A DNA stretch of 64,000 nt from Sphingomonadales bacterium (GCA_027490095.1 JAIXYT010000004.1:1-64000); one strand, 5' to 3'. Shown: positions 1 to 13,239, counted from the stretch's first letter. The notes: generated by a model not told the origin, from the sequence alone. A program made the numbers and translations.

Positions 1-1637
<1,637 letters not shown>

Positions 1638-1806
1638 GGGAGCCTTCACGAAAACGGGTGGGCGACAGCTCATGCTCCCGCCCTCGAGGCTGCCAAATAG
1701 GAAGCGGGGAGGACAGCGTCAATCACGCCCGCCCAACTCCTGTGTCGGTGCCCACCCGGGAAAGGCGACTTTCCCCATCGGCCGGTCGGCGCTAAGCGGC
1801 TGGGCC

Positions 1807-3033
1807 ATGGCCGATGTTTCCCCCCTTGCCCGCCCCTTTCCCGACCTTCCCGAGGTTGCCGGATGCACGCGGGGCACGGCGACCGCAGGCTACAAGAACT
1901 GGACCCGGGCCGATGTGACTCTGCTGGCCTTCGCACCCGGCACCTCGGTCGCCGGAGTCACCACCCGCTCCAAATGCCCGTCGCCCGAAGTGGAGCTGTG
2001 CCGCCGGCACCTGCCCTGGGGCAGCGCACGCGGGCTGGTGGTGAACGCGGGCAACAGCAATGCCTTCACGGGGCTGAAGGGGGCGGAGGCCTGCGCGCGC
2101 CAGGTGGCGGAGGCTGCCAACCTGCTCGGCTGCGAGCCCGCCGAGGTGTTCGCAGCTTCGACCGGCGTGATCGGCGTGCCGCTGCCGCAGGAAAAGGCGA
2201 TCGCCGGCGTGCAGGCCGCCCATGCCGCGCTCGGCACGGCGAGCTGGCTGGACGTGACCCGCGCGATCGGCACCACCGACACCTTTCCGAAGGCCGCCGC
2301 CCGCGAGGCGGTGATCGACGGCACGACCGTCCGGCTGGTCGGCTTCATCAAGGGCTCGGGGATGATCGCGCCCGACATGGCGACGATGCTGGGGTTCACC
2401 GTGACCGATGCAGCCATTGATCCGGCGCTGCTGCAGGCGCTGCTGGAGGCTGCCAATGGCCGCACATTCTCGTGCATCACCGTCGATGGCGACACCTCGA
2501 CATCCGACACGGTGCTTGCCTTTGCGACCGGGGCCGCGGGGAACAGGCCGCTTGCCGCCGTTGGAGACGCCGGTGCGGACGCCTTTGCCGCCGCGCTGGA
2601 GGACCTCTGCCGGGAGCTTGCGCAACTGGTGGTGCGCGACGGCGAGGGCGCGAGCCGGTTCATCGAGATCCGCGTGTCGGGCGCCGTGTCCGATGCCAGC
2701 GCGCACAGGGTTGCGATGTCGATCGCCAACTCGCCGCTGGTGAAGACGGCGATCGCAGGCGGCGACGCCAACTGGGGCCGGGTGGTGATGGCCGTCGGCA
2801 AGGCCGGCGAGCCGGCCGAGCGCGACCTGCTGTCGATCCGCTTCGGCGGGATCGAGGTGGCAGCCAGCGGCATGGTGGTGGACGGCTATGACGAAGCGCC
2901 CGTGACGGCCCATCTGCAGGGCCCGGAAATCGACATCGCGGTCGACCTGGGGCTGGGCGACGGCCGCGCGACCGTGTGGACCAGCGACCTGACGCACGGC
3001 TACATCTCGATCAATGCCGACTACAGAAGCTGA
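1807..3033 (+). CDS. argJ: Bifunctional glutamate N-acetyltransferase / amino-acid acetyltransferase ArgJ
   Basis: ORF 1672..3033; likely start MADVSPLARPFPDLPEVAGC. ArgJ motifs including KGSGMIAPDMATMLGF and the internal cleavage/nucleophile region. Confidence 0.95.
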   Translation: MADVSPLARPFPDLPEVAGCTRGTATAGYKNWTRADVTLLAFAPGTSVAGVTTRSKCPSPEVELCRRHLPWGSARGLVVNAGNSNAFTGLKGAEACARQVAEAANLLGCEPAEVFAASTGVIGVPLPQEKAIAGVQAAHAALGTASWLDVTRAIGTTDTFPKAAAREAVIDGTTVRLVGFIKGSGMIAPDMATMLGFTVTDAAIDPALLQALLEAANGRTFSCITVDGDTSTSDTVLAFATGAAGNRPLAAVGDAGADAFAAALEDLCRELAQLVVRDGEGASRFIEIRVSGAVSDASAHRVAMSIANSPLVKTAIAGGDANWGRVVMAVGKAGEPAERDLLSIRFGGIEVAASGMVVDGYDEAPVTAHLQGPEIDIAVDLGLGDGRATVWTSDLTHGYISINADYRS

Positions 3034-3041
3034 GCGCGCGC

Positions 3042-3947
3042 ATGTTCCTGCTGCACCATTATCCGACATCGCCCTGGGGCGAGCTGCTGCGCCTGGCTCT
3101 GGGCCTGAAGGGGCTGAGCTGGGGGTCGGTGACCCAGCCCGTCATCTGCCCCAAGCCGCGGCTGGAGGTGCTGACCGGCGGCTATGTCCGCATCCCGGTT
3201 CTGCAGAAGGGAGCCGACATCTTCTGCGACACCGCCGCTGCCATCGACGCGCTGGAAGAGGCGCACCCCCTGCCCTCGCTGTTCCCCGAGCCATTGGGTG
3301 ACGGGCACCGGATGCTGGCACAGCTGGCGCAGGGGCAGGTCTTCTTCTGGGCGGTCGGCGCCGCGATGGGGGCGCTGCCCATGGAGGGGATGGAGGCATT
3401 CTGGGCCGACCGCGAGCGGCGGTTCGGCATGAAGCCGGCCGCCTTCCGGATGGCCGCCCCGCACCTTGCCGCCCAGTTCGGAGGGCATCTTGCGCAGCTG
3501 GACGCCACGCTGTCGGACGGGCGGGCCTATCTGGGCGGTGCAGCGCCCGGCCATGCCGATCTTGCCCATTACCAGCTGCTCTGGTTCCAGGGCGCCCGCA
3601 CGGGCGGGGACCTTTCACACCTGACCGCCGGGCGACCGCACCTGGCCGGATGGATCACCCGGGTCGCCGCGATCGGCCATGGTCGACCCGAAGAGATGGA
3701 CGCCGAGGCCGCAATCGCAATGGCCCGAGCCGCCGACCCCATGGTTCAGGCCAACGTCGCGCCCGACAGCGGTTTCAGCGCCGGGCAGCAGGTTCTTGTC
3801 GCACAGGAGGGCACGCAGGACAGCCCGAGCGCCGGGCGGCTGATGGTGCTGACCGACCGGCGCATCACCATCCTGCGGGACCATCCAGAGGTGGGCACGG
3901 TGGCCGTGCACTTCCCCCGGATCGGGCAGATCGTCAGGCCGGCCTAG
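3042..3947 (+). CDS. Glutathione S-transferase family protein
   Basis: MFLLHHYPTSPWGELLRLALGLKGLSW...VRIPVLQKGADIFCDTAAAIDALEE; thioredoxin-fold GST N-domain pattern; ATG just after the argJ stop. Confidence 0.8.
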   Translation: MFLLHHYPTSPWGELLRLALGLKGLSWGSVTQPVICPKPRLEVLTGGYVRIPVLQKGADIFCDTAAAIDALEEAHPLPSLFPEPLGDGHRMLAQLAQGQVFFWAVGAAMGALPMEGMEAFWADRERRFGMKPAAFRMAAPHLAAQFGGHLAQLDATLSDGRAYLGGAAPGHADLAHYQLLWFQGARTGGDLSHLTAGRPHLAGWITRVAAIGHGRPEEMDAEAAIAMARAADPMVQANVAPDSGFSAGQQVLVAQEGTQDSPSAGRLMVLTDRRITILRDHPEVGTVAVHFPRIGQIVRPA

Positions 3948-3950
3948 GCC

Positions 3951-4271
3951 TCAAAGCGACGACTCGACCCACTTCTTGAGCGACGACTTCGGCTCGGCGC
4001 CAAGCTTCTGGGCGACCAGCTCGCCGTTCCGGAAGATCAGCATGGTGGGGATGGAGCGGACGTTGAACTTCGACGCCCATTCGGGCTCGTCGTCAATGTT
4101 GACCTTCGCGATGGTCAGCCTGTCGGCGAGTTCGTCGGAGATTTCCTCCAGCGCCGGGCCGATCATGCGGCAGGGGCCGCACCATTCCGCCCAGAAATCC
4201 ACCAGAACGGGCTTGTCGCTCTCCAGAACATCGGCCTCGAACGAGGCATCGGTCACCTTCACGGTCGCCAT
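3951..4271 (-). CDS. trxA: Thioredoxin
   Basis: [49 protein letters not shown] active site. Confidence 0.97.
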   Translation of the reverse strand: MATVKVTDASFEADVLESDKPVLVDFWAEWCGPCRMIGPALEEISDELADRLTIAKVNIDDEPEWASKFNVRSIPTMLIFRNGELVAQKLGAEPKSSLKKWVESSL

Positions 4272-4312
4272 CGACAGAATCTCCTTTCCCCCGACATAGC
4301 CCTGTGCTCCGC

Positions 4313-7300
4313 TCAATCAAGCGGGAGCAGCCCTTCCATGTCCTTCTCGCCAAGCAAGAGGAACTTGGGGGCGGCGGTGTAGAGCAGTGCCGCCTCCACC
4401 CGCCGGCCGGGGAAGGCCCGGGCGAGCACCGCGGCATAGGCGGCCATCTGGCGCCGGTGCGGCAGGGCGGCGTCTGCAGCGGTGGCCGGGATGTTGAGCC
4501 CGGTCTTGAAGTCGACGACGAGCACGCGGTCCTCCTCGACCAGCAGGCGATCGACGATGCCGGCGATCACCCGGCCGTCAACCAGCCCTGCCACCGGCGC
4601 TTCGGCGAGCGCATCCGGGCCGAACAGGCGGCCGAGCGCCGGGTCCTCCAGAACGGCGATCACCTCGGCCAGTATGGACTCTGCCTGGGCGCCGGCGCCC
4701 TGGGCGTGCAGCCAACGCCGGGCTGCCTCTGCCCGGTCGGGCACGGCAATGGCAGGAAGACGCTCGAACAGCTTGTGGATGAGGGTGCCGCGGACCGCCG
4801 CTGCGCGCATCGCGTCTGCGGCCGGCCCCTCGGGCGGAGGCTCGGGCAAGCCGGAGGGTGTCAGCGGACGGGTGGGCCGGCCCGGGGCCGGCGCAGCCGT
4901 GGTCAACACCTGGCGCAGATCGCTCCGGCTTTCCTCGCCGGCGATGCTCGCTGCCGTGTCGAACGGCGCGGTCCAGTCGCCGCGGCGCAGGCGCCAGGTC
5001 TCGCCCGGCCAGCCGGGACAGTCCAGCGCCTCGGCGCCTAGGCTGCGCAGCACCGGCTTCAGCCGCGTGTGCCAGCAATTGTCCGCCTCGCCTTCAAGGC
5101 CTGAGGCGGACTTCGCGCTGACTGCCCCCCCGATGTACAGATGGTCTGCCGCGCGCGTCAGCCCGACATAGAGCAGGCGCAAATCCTCCTCGGCCTCGCG
5201 CAGCTTCATGGCCTCGCGCGCGTCCCCGACCTTGCGGGGGCATGCGGCCGAGGGCGGATGGAAGAGCGGCAGGCGCATGCCGTCGTCGGTCTCGGCAACG
5301 ACGAAGCCGTCCTGCCGGCCCCTTCGCTGGTGCGCGCTGTCGGCCAGCACGACCACCGGCGCCTCAAGGCCCTTGGCGCCGTGGATCGTCATCAGCCGCA
5401 CCTGGCCCGCTGGCGCGTCGGCGTCGCGCTTCACCTCCGAGCCTTCGGCCTCGACCCAGGCGAGGAAGCCGGCAAGCCCGGGCGGGTTCAGCTGCTCGAA
5501 GGCGATGGCCTGGTTCAGCAGTTCGTTGATCGGGTCGTTCGCCTGCGCGCCGAGGCGCGCGAGGAGGCGCTGTCGGCCCTTGAGCGGGCCGGAGAGGATG
5601 GTGTCGAGGAAGGCGTAGGGGCCCACCCGGTCGGCAAGGCCGAGAACCGAACCAAGCCAGTCCCGCGCCTGCGCGGCGCGGGCATCGGCGGACGCCGCCC
5701 GGCCGAGCGCCGCCCACAGCCCGGGCCGGCCGCCGGTCAGCGCGCGGATCTCCTCATGGTCCCAACCGAGGAAGGGCGAGACGAGGAGGCAGGCGAGGTT
5801 GAGGTCGTCCTCCGGCTGGACGGCGAAGCGCACCAGCGCGAGGCAGTCGAGCACGGCCAGCGGCTCGGTGAGGAGCAGCCGGTCCACACCGGCGACCGGC
5901 ACGCCCGCCTGGTACAACTCTGCAACCAGCCCGCCCATCAGCCAGCTGCGGCGCCTGAGCAGGATCAGGATGTCCTGCGGGCGGGCGAACCTTCCGCGCG
6001 ACGGCAGCCACAGCCGGCCCGGGCCGGGCGCCAGCCAGCGCGCCACCTGTGCGGCAAGCGCCTTCGCCATCGCGCGGTCGGCGGCTTCGGTGCCGTCCTC
6101 CAGCCGGTCGCCCTCGTCACTCTCCTCGGCATCCGCCTCGTCGCCGTCGGGCGTGACGACGGGCCAGAGTACCACCTCGCCCGCCGCATCGGCCCGGTGG
6201 GGCTGATGGTCTGCCGGCGTCTGCGACATGCCCAGCGCCGCGGCCCCCACGTCGCGGATGAAGCGGTTCACGACGTCGAGGACGGCCGGGCCGGAGCGGA
6301 AGCTGAGGTCGAGCCCGACGCGCTCGATCGGGCGGCCGGCGGCAGCAGCGCGCGGTTCCAGCCGGGTGACGACCCGCTCGAACACCTGTGGGTCGGTGCC
6401 CTGGAAGCCGTAGATCGCCTGCTTGTGGTCCCCCACCACGAACAGGCTGCGGCGGCGGCTGTCCTGGCCGTCGAAATAATCCTCCACCAGCCTGCCGATG
6501 ATGCGCCACTGGCGGTCGTTGGTGTCCTGCGCTTCATCGACGAGCACATGATCGAAGCGGCTGTCGAGCTTCCAGCCGACGTAGCCGGGCATGGTCTCGG
6601 GGCCGAGCAGCAGGGCGGTGCGGCTGATCATGTCGTCATAGTCGATGGCGACGGCCGCGCGTTTCAGCCGGTCGTAGCGGGCGACGATGCGGTGGCCGGC
6701 GCGGAGCGCGCGGGCAGCGAGCTGGGCCGTTTCGACGGCGCGTTCGATGTCGATGAGCTTGCGGAGGTCGTCGGCCATCTCGGCGATCAGGGGCCTCAGC
6801 CCCGGCACGGCCTTCACCGCGTGCGGATGCTTCTTGTTTTCCAGCTCCTTCGTCAGGAACTCGGACCAGAAGCTGCGGAAGGCGGCAACACGGCCCTCTG
6901 CATCCGCGGCAAGCCACTCCTCGACCGCGGCCGCGCTCTTCCGGCCGGTGGCTGTGCCCCACGCCAGCATGCCGTCGGCAAAGGCCTGCGCCATGCCGTC
7001 GTCGAACATCCCGGGCGCCAGCATCTCGCGGAGTCGCTCGCCCGGTTGTTCGTCGGCGCCGACGCCCAGCCAGCGGCGCACCGCGACGCCGAGCGCCTGG
7101 GGGTTGCCATAGGCTAGCAGCGCGTCCGAATGGGCGATCATCGTGTCGATCGCCTGCATCACGCCGCCCTCGCCCTTCAGGACCGACAGTTCGGCGAGAT
7201 CGTCGAGGAAGCGGGTGTCGCCGGCGGCCTGGGCTTCGGAAATCGCTTCGGCCAGCGCCCGGCGCCTGAGCTGACCTGCATCGCGATCATCGAGCGCGCG

Positions 7301-7747
7301 GAAGCCCGGCGGAAGCCCGGCCTCCAGCGGGAAGGCCGCGAGCAGCCCCTGCGCAAAGGCGTGCAGCGTCTGCACCTTGAGGCCGCCCGGCACGTCGAGG
7401 GCCAGCGCGAACAGGCTGCGGGCGCGGCTTCGGGTGGCGGGTTCGGGGTGACCCCCAAGCGCCTGCAGCTCGGCATCGAGCCTTGCGTCATCGAAGCCCT
7501 GCCAGTCGCCCAGCCGCTTCACCAGCCGGTTCTGCATCTCGGCCGCAGCCGCGCGGGTGAAAGTGAGCGCGAGGATCCGGTCGGGCGGGCTGCCGGCCAG
7601 CATCAGCCTGAGAATGCGGTCGGTCAGCACGTGGGTCTTGCCGGTGCCGGCCGACGCCGCGACCCAGACATGGCTGGCGGGATCGGCCGCGCGGCGCTGC
7701 GGCTTCGTGCGCTGCTCGGGGGCGGCGCGCTCTACCGGCCCAGCCAT
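4313..7747 (-). CDS. addA: Double-strand break repair helicase AddA (UvrD/Rep superfamily)
   Basis: 1144 aa; [22 protein letters not shown] Walker [30 protein letters not shown]; adjacent to addB. Confidence 0.95.
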   Translation of the reverse strand: MAGPVERAAPEQRTKPQRRAADPASHVWVAASAGTGKTHVLTDRILRLMLAGSPPDRILALTFTRAAAAEMQNRLVKRLGDWQGFDDARLDAELQALGGHPEPATRSRARSLFALALDVPGGLKVQTLHAFAQGLLAAFPLEAGLPPGFRALDDRDAGQLRRRALAEAISEAQAAGDTRFLDDLAELSVLKGEGGVMQAIDTMIAHSDALLAYGNPQALGVAVRRWLGVGADEQPGERLREMLAPGMFDDGMAQAFADGMLAWGTATGRKSAAAVEEWLAADAEGRVAAFRSFWSEFLTKELENKKHPHAVKAVPGLRPLIAEMADDLRKLIDIERAVETAQLAARALRAGHRIVARYDRLKRAAVAIDYDDMISRTALLLGPETMPGYVGWKLDSRFDHVLVDEAQDTNDRQWRIIGRLVEDYFDGQDSRRRSLFVVGDHKQAIYGFQGTDPQVFERVVTRLEPRAAAAGRPIERVGLDLSFRSGPAVLDVVNRFIRDVGAAALGMSQTPADHQPHRADAAGEVVLWPVVTPDGDEADAEESDEGDRLEDGTEAADRAMAKALAAQVARWLAPGPGRLWLPSRGRFARPQDILILLRRRSWLMGGLVAELYQAGVPVAGVDRLLLTEPLAVLDCLALVRFAVQPEDDLNLACLLVSPFLGWDHEEIRALTGGRPGLWAALGRAASADARAAQARDWLGSVLGLADRVGPYAFLDTILSGPLKGRQRLLARLGAQANDPINELLNQAIAFEQLNPPGLAGFLAWVEAEGSEVKRDADAPAGQVRLMTIHGAKGLEAPVVVLADSAHQRRGRQDGFVVAETDDGMRLPLFHPPSAACPRKVGDAREAMKLREAEEDLRLLYVGLTRAADHLYIGGAVSAKSASGLEGEADNCWHTRLKPVLRSLGAEALDCPGWPGETWRLRRGDWTAPFDTAASIAGEESRSDLRQVLTTAAPAPGRPTRPLTPSGLPEPPPEGPAADAMRAAAVRGTLIHKLFERLPAIAVPDRAEAARRWLHAQGAGAQAESILAEVIAVLEDPALGRLFGPDALAEAPVAGLVDGRVIAGIVDRLLVEEDRVLVVDFKTGLNIPATAADAALPHRRQMAAYAAVLARAFPGRRVEAALLYTAAPKFLLLGEKDMEGLLPLD

Positions 7748-10698
7748 TCCGCCACCCGTGCCAGCTGGTCGAAGTCGCTGAAGCGTCTTCCATAAACCAT
7801 GTGCTGCTTAGCCCTGAACGGTGCGTCACCCAGCAGATAGGCGCCGACGAGCTGCTGGAAGTCCTCGGACGCGGCCTTGATGTGGGCCTGGATCTCGTCG
7901 GTCGACGCCTTGCCGAGCGCGGCCTTGCTGGATCCGGGGTCGCGCCCGCCCGACAGTTTGAGATAGTCCAGCCGATCCACCGGGGCCCCGGCGGCAAGGC
8001 CGAATTCGCCTGCCGTCGCCATCCGGGCGAGAAGCGCAAGCTGGGTCTGGTAGAGCGCCTCCACGTCCTTCACGGCCGGGACGGCGCCTGTCTTGTAGTC
8101 GATCACCCGGAGGGCCCGCCCGTTGCTGTCGATGCGGTCCACCCGGCCCTTCAGGGTGATGCCGCGCCATTCCAGCGTGCCATCCCGCTCCCACTTCACG
8201 GGAGTCCAGACCGGGTCTTCGGCGATCAGGTCCAGCGCCCAGTGGATCATGCGCTGCACGCGCGGCCGCCAGAGTGCGACAAGCTCCGGCCGGTCGCCCA
8301 GCTTCGCAAGCTCGGAATCGATCAGGCGCGCGATGGACCCGGGCTCCGACAGATGTTCCTCGAGCACCCGCTCGAGCACCTTGTGGACCGCCTGGCCGCG
8401 GTCGCCCGCGGTCGGCTCCGCGTCGCGCGGGTCGAGCGGCTTCAGCCCCAGGACGCGCCGCGCGTAGAAGGCGAAGGGGTCCGCCTTCAGCGTGGCAACT
8501 TCCGTGACGCTGAGCGCGCGCGGCCGCGCCGAGGCGGGCGGCTGCGGTTCCGGGCGGGCCCATTTCTCCTCGACGGGCGGCCGGTCGATCGCCCGTGCGG
8601 CGCCGATCAGGGCGGCAGCCGAGGGTGCCAGCTGACCGCCGTCGGGCAGGGTGCCGCCGCAGGCCGCCCGCAGCCGCTGCCAGAAGCGCGATGCAACCGA
8701 CGGCGCACTGCCCTCGCGCACCGCGCGGGTGAGCAGCACGTCGGGCGCGCCGAGGCCGCTTGCGAAGTCGTGCGCCTGCAGGCCGGTGCGCCTGGCGAGA
8801 CCGGGCAGGCCGAGCGTGCGGCGGATCACCGGGGCGAGGAAGGGATCGGGCGCGGGCATGCCGGGCCAGGTGCCCTCGTTCAGGCCCGCCATCACGACGA
8901 GATCCGCCGTCTGCAACCGCGCTTCGAGCGGCCCCCAGATGGCAAGCTGCGGGTGGCGGCTCCCGCGCGGGCGCACGGTCTGGTCGCCGAGCAGGCCGTC
9001 GACGAAGGCAGCGGCATCATCCGCCGTGACGGGGAGCAGCGCGAGGTCGGGGCGGCAGGCTTCCAGCACCTCGAACGTTCGAACCAGCGCGCGCCCTGCC
9101 TCGCCGGCCCAGAGCGCGTCGCCGGCAAGCGAGACGGCGACCTCCCGGAGCCGGTCGAGCAGCGCCTCTGCCGTGGCCGGAAGCGGCTCGAGCGGGGCGA
9201 GCGACGGGGTCACCTCGGCCGCCCACCAGTCCTTGAGCCCATCCGGCGTGTCGCGCGTCGTTGCAAGCCGCCGGGCGATCCCGCCGAGGCCCCGCGCCGG
9301 GCGGATGCCCCTCAGCGCCAGCCGGTCGAGTGCGCGGACATTGTTCAGCCAGGGGAGACGCGCCTCGCCGCTTCGGACCAGCGGATGCTGCAGCAGGGTG
9401 AGCAGCGCGACGGGGGCAAAGCCCTCGCCCGCCGCAGCCGCAAGCGCAACCAGCAGGCTGCCGGGAAGCGTGCGCTTCAGCGGCACCCCGGCACTGTCGT
9501 CGATCGCGATGCCGAAGCGCTGCAGCTGCACCGCGACCCGCGCCGCCAGGGCCCGGTCGGGCGTGACCAGTGCCGCAGTGAGCCCGGGGCGCTCGACCAC
9601 CTGCCTGAGCGCGATTGCCACCACCAGCGCCTCTTCCGCGGGGTTGGCCGCCTCCACCATCCGGAGCCCGGCCAGTGCCGCGTCGGCGGGGGCTTCGGCC
9701 TGGCCCCCTGCAAGCGCCGGCGGCAGCAGCGCGTGCGAAACCAGCGCCGCGCGGGCGGGCGAACTTCCGGCGCGGGCCGACGCGGTCGGCCAGGGCTGCG
9801 CCTCGAGCGGGGAGAGGTCGGCCGCGTCGAGCAGGCGGGCCATGCCATGCTGGGGGTGGGTTTCCAGGCCGGGTTCTTCCGCCTCGCCGCGGATCAGCGC
9901 CCAGCTGTCCGCGGGCATGGCCAGATCGAGGCCGGGCATCACCACGAGCCCAGCGGGAAGGCGGGCGATGGTCCGCGCCAGCCGGGCAACGGCCGGGGGC
10001 GCGCTTGCGAAGCCTGCAAGGACAATCGGGTGGGGCGGCGGACTGGCGGCCCAGCGCTCGGCCAGCCGGTGAAGCTGCAGGTTGCGCCGCCGCGCGGCAT
10101 CGACCAGCCCGCGCGCCTCGAGCAGTGCCGGCCAATGTTCCATCACCGCCTTCAGCACCTCGGCGTTGGCGGACCAGTGCGCCTGCACGCCGCCGGCCGG
10201 CACGGCTTCGGCCAGATCGGTGGCGCGCCGCCCTTCGATTTCCAGCGTGTCGAGCGCGACACCGAGCTGGGTGGCGAGCGCCAGCGCTTCTGCCGCCGAA
10301 AGCCCGCGGGCACGGCCCAGGATCTTCGCCAGCGCAAGCCTGCGAGCCTGAGGTGCGACCGCCGGCAGCAGATCGGCAGGGCCGTCCAGCCCGGCGAACA
10401 GCGGGCTTCCCTCCCAGCCCTCGATCGCGTCCGTATCGATGTCGCCGGCCGGCACCATGCGGGGCAGCAGCAGCGCCGCGCCATCGCTTTCGCGAACGAA
10501 GGCATCGGTGAGCGCGCGGATCGCGCGGCGGGTGGGCAGCAGCAGCAGCACCCGGGCGAGCGCCATCCGGTCCGGGTAGCGGGCGAGCAACCCGGCCGCG
10601 AGGTCGTCTGCAAAGGGCCGCCAGGGCGGGATGGAAAAGAGGCCGGCGCGACTCTGAGAGAACGCCGCCTGGGGATCCGGCGTCTCAGAGGACGCCAA
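7732..10698 (-). CDS. addB: Double-strand break repair protein AddB
   Basis: 988 aa; C-terminal PD-(D/E)XK region (RVDRIDSNGRALRVIDYKTG) and N-terminal inactive-helicase-like region; overlaps the addA start. Confidence 0.93.
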   Translation of the reverse strand: MASSETPDPQAAFSQSRAGLFSIPPWRPFADDLAAGLLARYPDRMALARVLLLLPTRRAIRALTDAFVRESDGAALLLPRMVPAGDIDTDAIEGWEGSPLFAGLDGPADLLPAVAPQARRLALAKILGRARGLSAAEALALATQLGVALDTLEIEGRRATDLAEAVPAGGVQAHWSANAEVLKAVMEHWPALLEARGLVDAARRRNLQLHRLAERWAASPPPHPIVLAGFASAPPAVARLARTIARLPAGLVVMPGLDLAMPADSWALIRGEAEEPGLETHPQHGMARLLDAADLSPLEAQPWPTASARAGSSPARAALVSHALLPPALAGGQAEAPADAALAGLRMVEAANPAEEALVVAIALRQVVERPGLTAALVTPDRALAARVAVQLQRFGIAIDDSAGVPLKRTLPGSLLVALAAAAGEGFAPVALLTLLQHPLVRSGEARLPWLNNVRALDRLALRGIRPARGLGGIARRLATTRDTPDGLKDWWAAEVTPSLAPLEPLPATAEALLDRLREVAVSLAGDALWAGEAGRALVRTFEVLEACRPDLALLPVTADDAAAFVDGLLGDQTVRPRGSRHPQLAIWGPLEARLQTADLVVMAGLNEGTWPGMPAPDPFLAPVIRRTLGLPGLARRTGLQAHDFASGLGAPDVLLTRAVREGSAPSVASRFWQRLRAACGGTLPDGGQLAPSAAALIGAARAIDRPPVEEKWARPEPQPPASARPRALSVTEVATLKADPFAFYARRVLGLKPLDPRDAEPTAGDRGQAVHKVLERVLEEHLSEPGSIARLIDSELAKLGDRPELVALWRPRVQRMIHWALDLIAEDPVWTPVKWERDGTLEWRGITLKGRVDRIDSNGRALRVIDYKTGAVPAVKDVEALYQTQLALLARMATAGEFGLAAGAPVDRLDYLKLSGGRDPGSSKAALGKASTDEIQAHIKAASEDFQQLVGAYLLGDAPFRAKQHMVYGRRFSDFDQLARVAEWLGR

Positions 10699-11404
10699 GC
10701 AGGGCCTCCGCCTCTTTCACGGCCGCCGCGGTGCCGACATCGAACCAGAGGCCCTGGTGCACGACTCCATAAAGCCGCCCCTCGGCCGCTGCCCGGTCCC
10801 ACAGCCGGTTCATCGAGAAGGGTTCGACGGCAACGCCGTCGAACAGCCGCTTCGAGAGCATCTGGAAGCCGGTGTAGACAAAGGGTGCGACACGGCCAGG
10901 CCGACGGCGCGACAGGCGCCCCATCGCATCCATGTGGAAATCACCGGGGCCGCGGTGACAGTTGGCGCGCGCCAGTGGCACCATCAGCAGCAGCGCATCC
11001 ATCTCGGCTGCATTCCAGCGACCGGCCAGTAGTTCGGTCGCACCCACGGGGCCATCCACCCAGATGTTGTCGGCGTTGATCGACAGGAACGGGTCCGCGC
11101 CGATCAGCGGCAGGGCCCTGGTGATTCCGCCGCCGGTTTCCAGCAGCAGGTCGCGCTCGTCGGAGATGCTGACCTCCACCCCGCTGCGGCGGGCGTTGAG
11201 ATGCGCCTCGATGCGGTCGGCCATGTAGTGGACGTTCACCACCACGTGCCGGACGCCGCCTGCCACAAGCGTGCCGAGTGCCCGGTCCAGAAGGGTGCGG
11301 CCGGCCACCTCCACCAGCGGCTTCGGGCGCGTTGCGGTCAGGGGGCGCATGCGCCGGCCGAGGCCGGCCGCCAGGACCATCGCGCTTGCCGGAACCGGAG
11401 TCAT
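10685..11404 (-). CDS. murU: Nucleotidyltransferase family protein (MurU-like, N-acetylmuramate-1-phosphate uridylyltransferase)
   Basis: MTPVPASAMVLAAGLGRRMRPLTATRPKPLVEVAGRTLLDRALGTL; downstream of an AmgK-like kinase with ATGA-type overlap. Confidence 0.82.
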   Translation of the reverse strand: MTPVPASAMVLAAGLGRRMRPLTATRPKPLVEVAGRTLLDRALGTLVAGGVRHVVVNVHYMADRIEAHLNARRSGVEVSISDERDLLLETGGGITRALPLIGADPFLSINADNIWVDGPVGATELLAGRWNAAEMDALLLMVPLARANCHRGPGDFHMDAMGRLSRRRPGRVAPFVYTGFQMLSKRLFDGVAVEPFSMNRLWDRAAAEGRLYGVVHQGLWFDVGTAAAVKEAEALLGVL

Positions 11405-12372
11405 CGGCACCAGGCCTTGCGCAGGTCCATCGGCACGTTCGCATCGAACCAGGCCTTCACCGGCGCCAGTCCGGGATGTGTGAAGTTGCGCTCGAGATAG
11501 TCCCAGACGCGGGGCAGCCGCTCCACATAGCCCTTGCGGCCATCCCGATCCCTGAGCCGCACGAACACGCCCAGGATCTTCACGTTGCGCTGGGCGCCAA
11601 GCACTTCGTAGCGGGCGCGGAAGGCGGCGTTTCCGGCGCCTGCGAAGCGGTCGAGCATGGCCTGTTCGAGCGACGGGGGCACGTCGCGGCGGGCATCCTG
11701 CAGCAGCGAGACAAGGTCGTAGGCCGGGTGCCCGGCAAGCGCGTCCTGGAAGTCGAGCAGGCCGAGCGCCTGCACGCCGGGACGGTCGAGCAGCATCAGG
11801 TTCTCGGCATGATAATCCCGCAGGGTGACGACGGGGCACGCCGCAGTCTCGGCGAGCACATCCTGCCAGACGGCATCCCAAGCGGCGATATAGCCTTCCT
11901 CGTCGACAGCGATCCCGGCGGCCTTCGCATACCAGTCCGCGAACACCATCACCTCGCGCACGAGGGCTGCGCGATCATAGGGGGCGAGGCCCTTCGGCGG
12001 GACGGCGGCGTGCAGGGCCGACAGGATGTCGACGGCCTGCGCATAGACGTCTGCCTCGAGCGCCGGTTCCGCCTTCAGCACCGGCCCCATCAGCCGGTCG
12101 CCGAAATCCTCGATCAGCAGAAAGCCGTGGTGCTGGTCCTCGCCGAGGATGCGGGGGGCCGAAAAGCCGGCGTCGAGCAGCAGGCGGGCGACCGACAGGA
12201 AGGGGCGGACATCCTCATGTTCGGGCGGCGCATCCATCAGGACCGCGCAGCGGGCCGGCTCCACCACGCGGAAGTAGCGTCGGAAGCTGGCGTCGCCGGC
12301 AAGCGGCAGCACGTCGGCGCTGCCCCAGCCGACGGTTTGAAGAAAGGCGCGGTGGCCATCGCGCGGGGTCAT
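11401..12372 (-). CDS. amgK: Aminoglycoside phosphotransferase-family kinase (AmgK-like sugar kinase)
   Basis: MTPRDGHRAFLQTVGWGSADVLPLAGDASFRRYFRV...LRDYHAENLMLLDRPGVQALGLLDFQDALAGHPAYDLVSLLQDAR; APH catalytic motifs. Confidence 0.82.
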   Translation of the reverse strand: MTPRDGHRAFLQTVGWGSADVLPLAGDASFRRYFRVVEPARCAVLMDAPPEHEDVRPFLSVARLLLDAGFSAPRILGEDQHHGFLLIEDFGDRLMGPVLKAEPALEADVYAQAVDILSALHAAVPPKGLAPYDRAALVREVMVFADWYAKAAGIAVDEEGYIAAWDAVWQDVLAETAACPVVTLRDYHAENLMLLDRPGVQALGLLDFQDALAGHPAYDLVSLLQDARRDVPPSLEQAMLDRFAGAGNAAFRARYEVLGAQRNVKILGVFVRLRDRDGRKGYVERLPRVWDYLERNFTHPGLAPVKAWFDANVPMDLRKAWCR

Positions 12373-13226
12373 GGCCTGGTTCCCCGATACCGGGCGGCCC
12401 GGCGCTCGATCTCGGCCCGGTCAATCGCCGGCGTCGACCCGATGTCGGTTTCCAGCAGCCGTTCGAACGCGCCCGGCGGGGTGCGGAACGGCGAGGTGAA
12501 GGGACTGGCGAAGCCCTGGATGAAGAAGAGGATCAGGCCGGAAAAGGCGCCGAAGCAGGACAGCAGCACATGCGTCACCCGGCCGGGGGGATAGACGTAG
12601 AAGGGGATGGTGACGAGGACCAGGCCGGCAATTGCCGGCACCCAGAAGACGAGGCCGAAATCCTTCGCGGCCACCTCCTGGCGCAGGTGGCGATAGGTGG
12701 TGATGTCGTGGATGCGCTTCAGCATGTGCTGCCGCAGCGCCACCTGCCGCGGCGTGACCGCCTCTGTGTCGAGAAGCGTTTCATAGGCGATGTCGCGGGC
12801 AGCCCAGGCCCGGTTGGAAAGCCGCTTTTCCTCGCCCAGAAGGTCCCATTCGCGGTCGACGACGAAGGTCACATAGGTTGCCATTGCCTTCCGCACGGGG
12901 GTCGCGACCGGCTCGCCGTAGCGGCCTGCATCGTGAAAGACGTCGGCGATTGCGGTCGCCTCTCCGGCGAGCCCGTCGCGCACGGTCTGATACTCGCCCA
13001 GTTCATGGGCATAGACCAGCGCGAGGATGACCCCGTAGAAGGCCGCGATGCGGAAGCCCGTGGCCGATGCCATGTCGCGCACCACGCCCGAATAGACATG
13101 GCCGTCCTCATCGGGCTCGACGGGCGGCGGCATGGTGCGGCGGGCAGCCCAATGCACGCCCAGCACAAGCAGGATGGCGCCGCCGACCCAGAGGAGGGCG
13201 ACGAGCGTGTCGGTCAGCACGGTCAT
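12369..13226 (-). CDS. DUF4239-like membrane protein
   Basis: MTVLTDTLVALLWVGGAILLVLGVHWAARRTMP...; several hydrophobic helices and a bestrophin-like/DUF4239-type layout. Confidence 0.6.
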   Translation of the reverse strand: MTVLTDTLVALLWVGGAILLVLGVHWAARRTMPPPVEPDEDGHVYSGVVRDMASATGFRIAAFYGVILALVYAHELGEYQTVRDGLAGEATAIADVFHDAGRYGEPVATPVRKAMATYVTFVVDREWDLLGEEKRLSNRAWAARDIAYETLLDTEAVTPRQVALRQHMLKRIHDITTYRHLRQEVAAKDFGLVFWVPAIAGLVLVTIPFYVYPPGRVTHVLLSCFGAFSGLILFFIQGFASPFTSPFRTPPGAFERLLETDIGSTPAIDRAEIERRAARYRGTRP

Positions 13227-13239
13227 GCGGGTCGAGACG

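Noticed and set aside
5141-7117. 658-aa '+' ORF
   Set aside because: Antisense to addA; composition-driven open frame with no domain signature
7801-11079. 1092-aa '+' ORF
   Set aside because: Antisense to addB/murU; Arg/Gly/His-rich translation with no recognisable motifs, typical of a high-GC shadow frame
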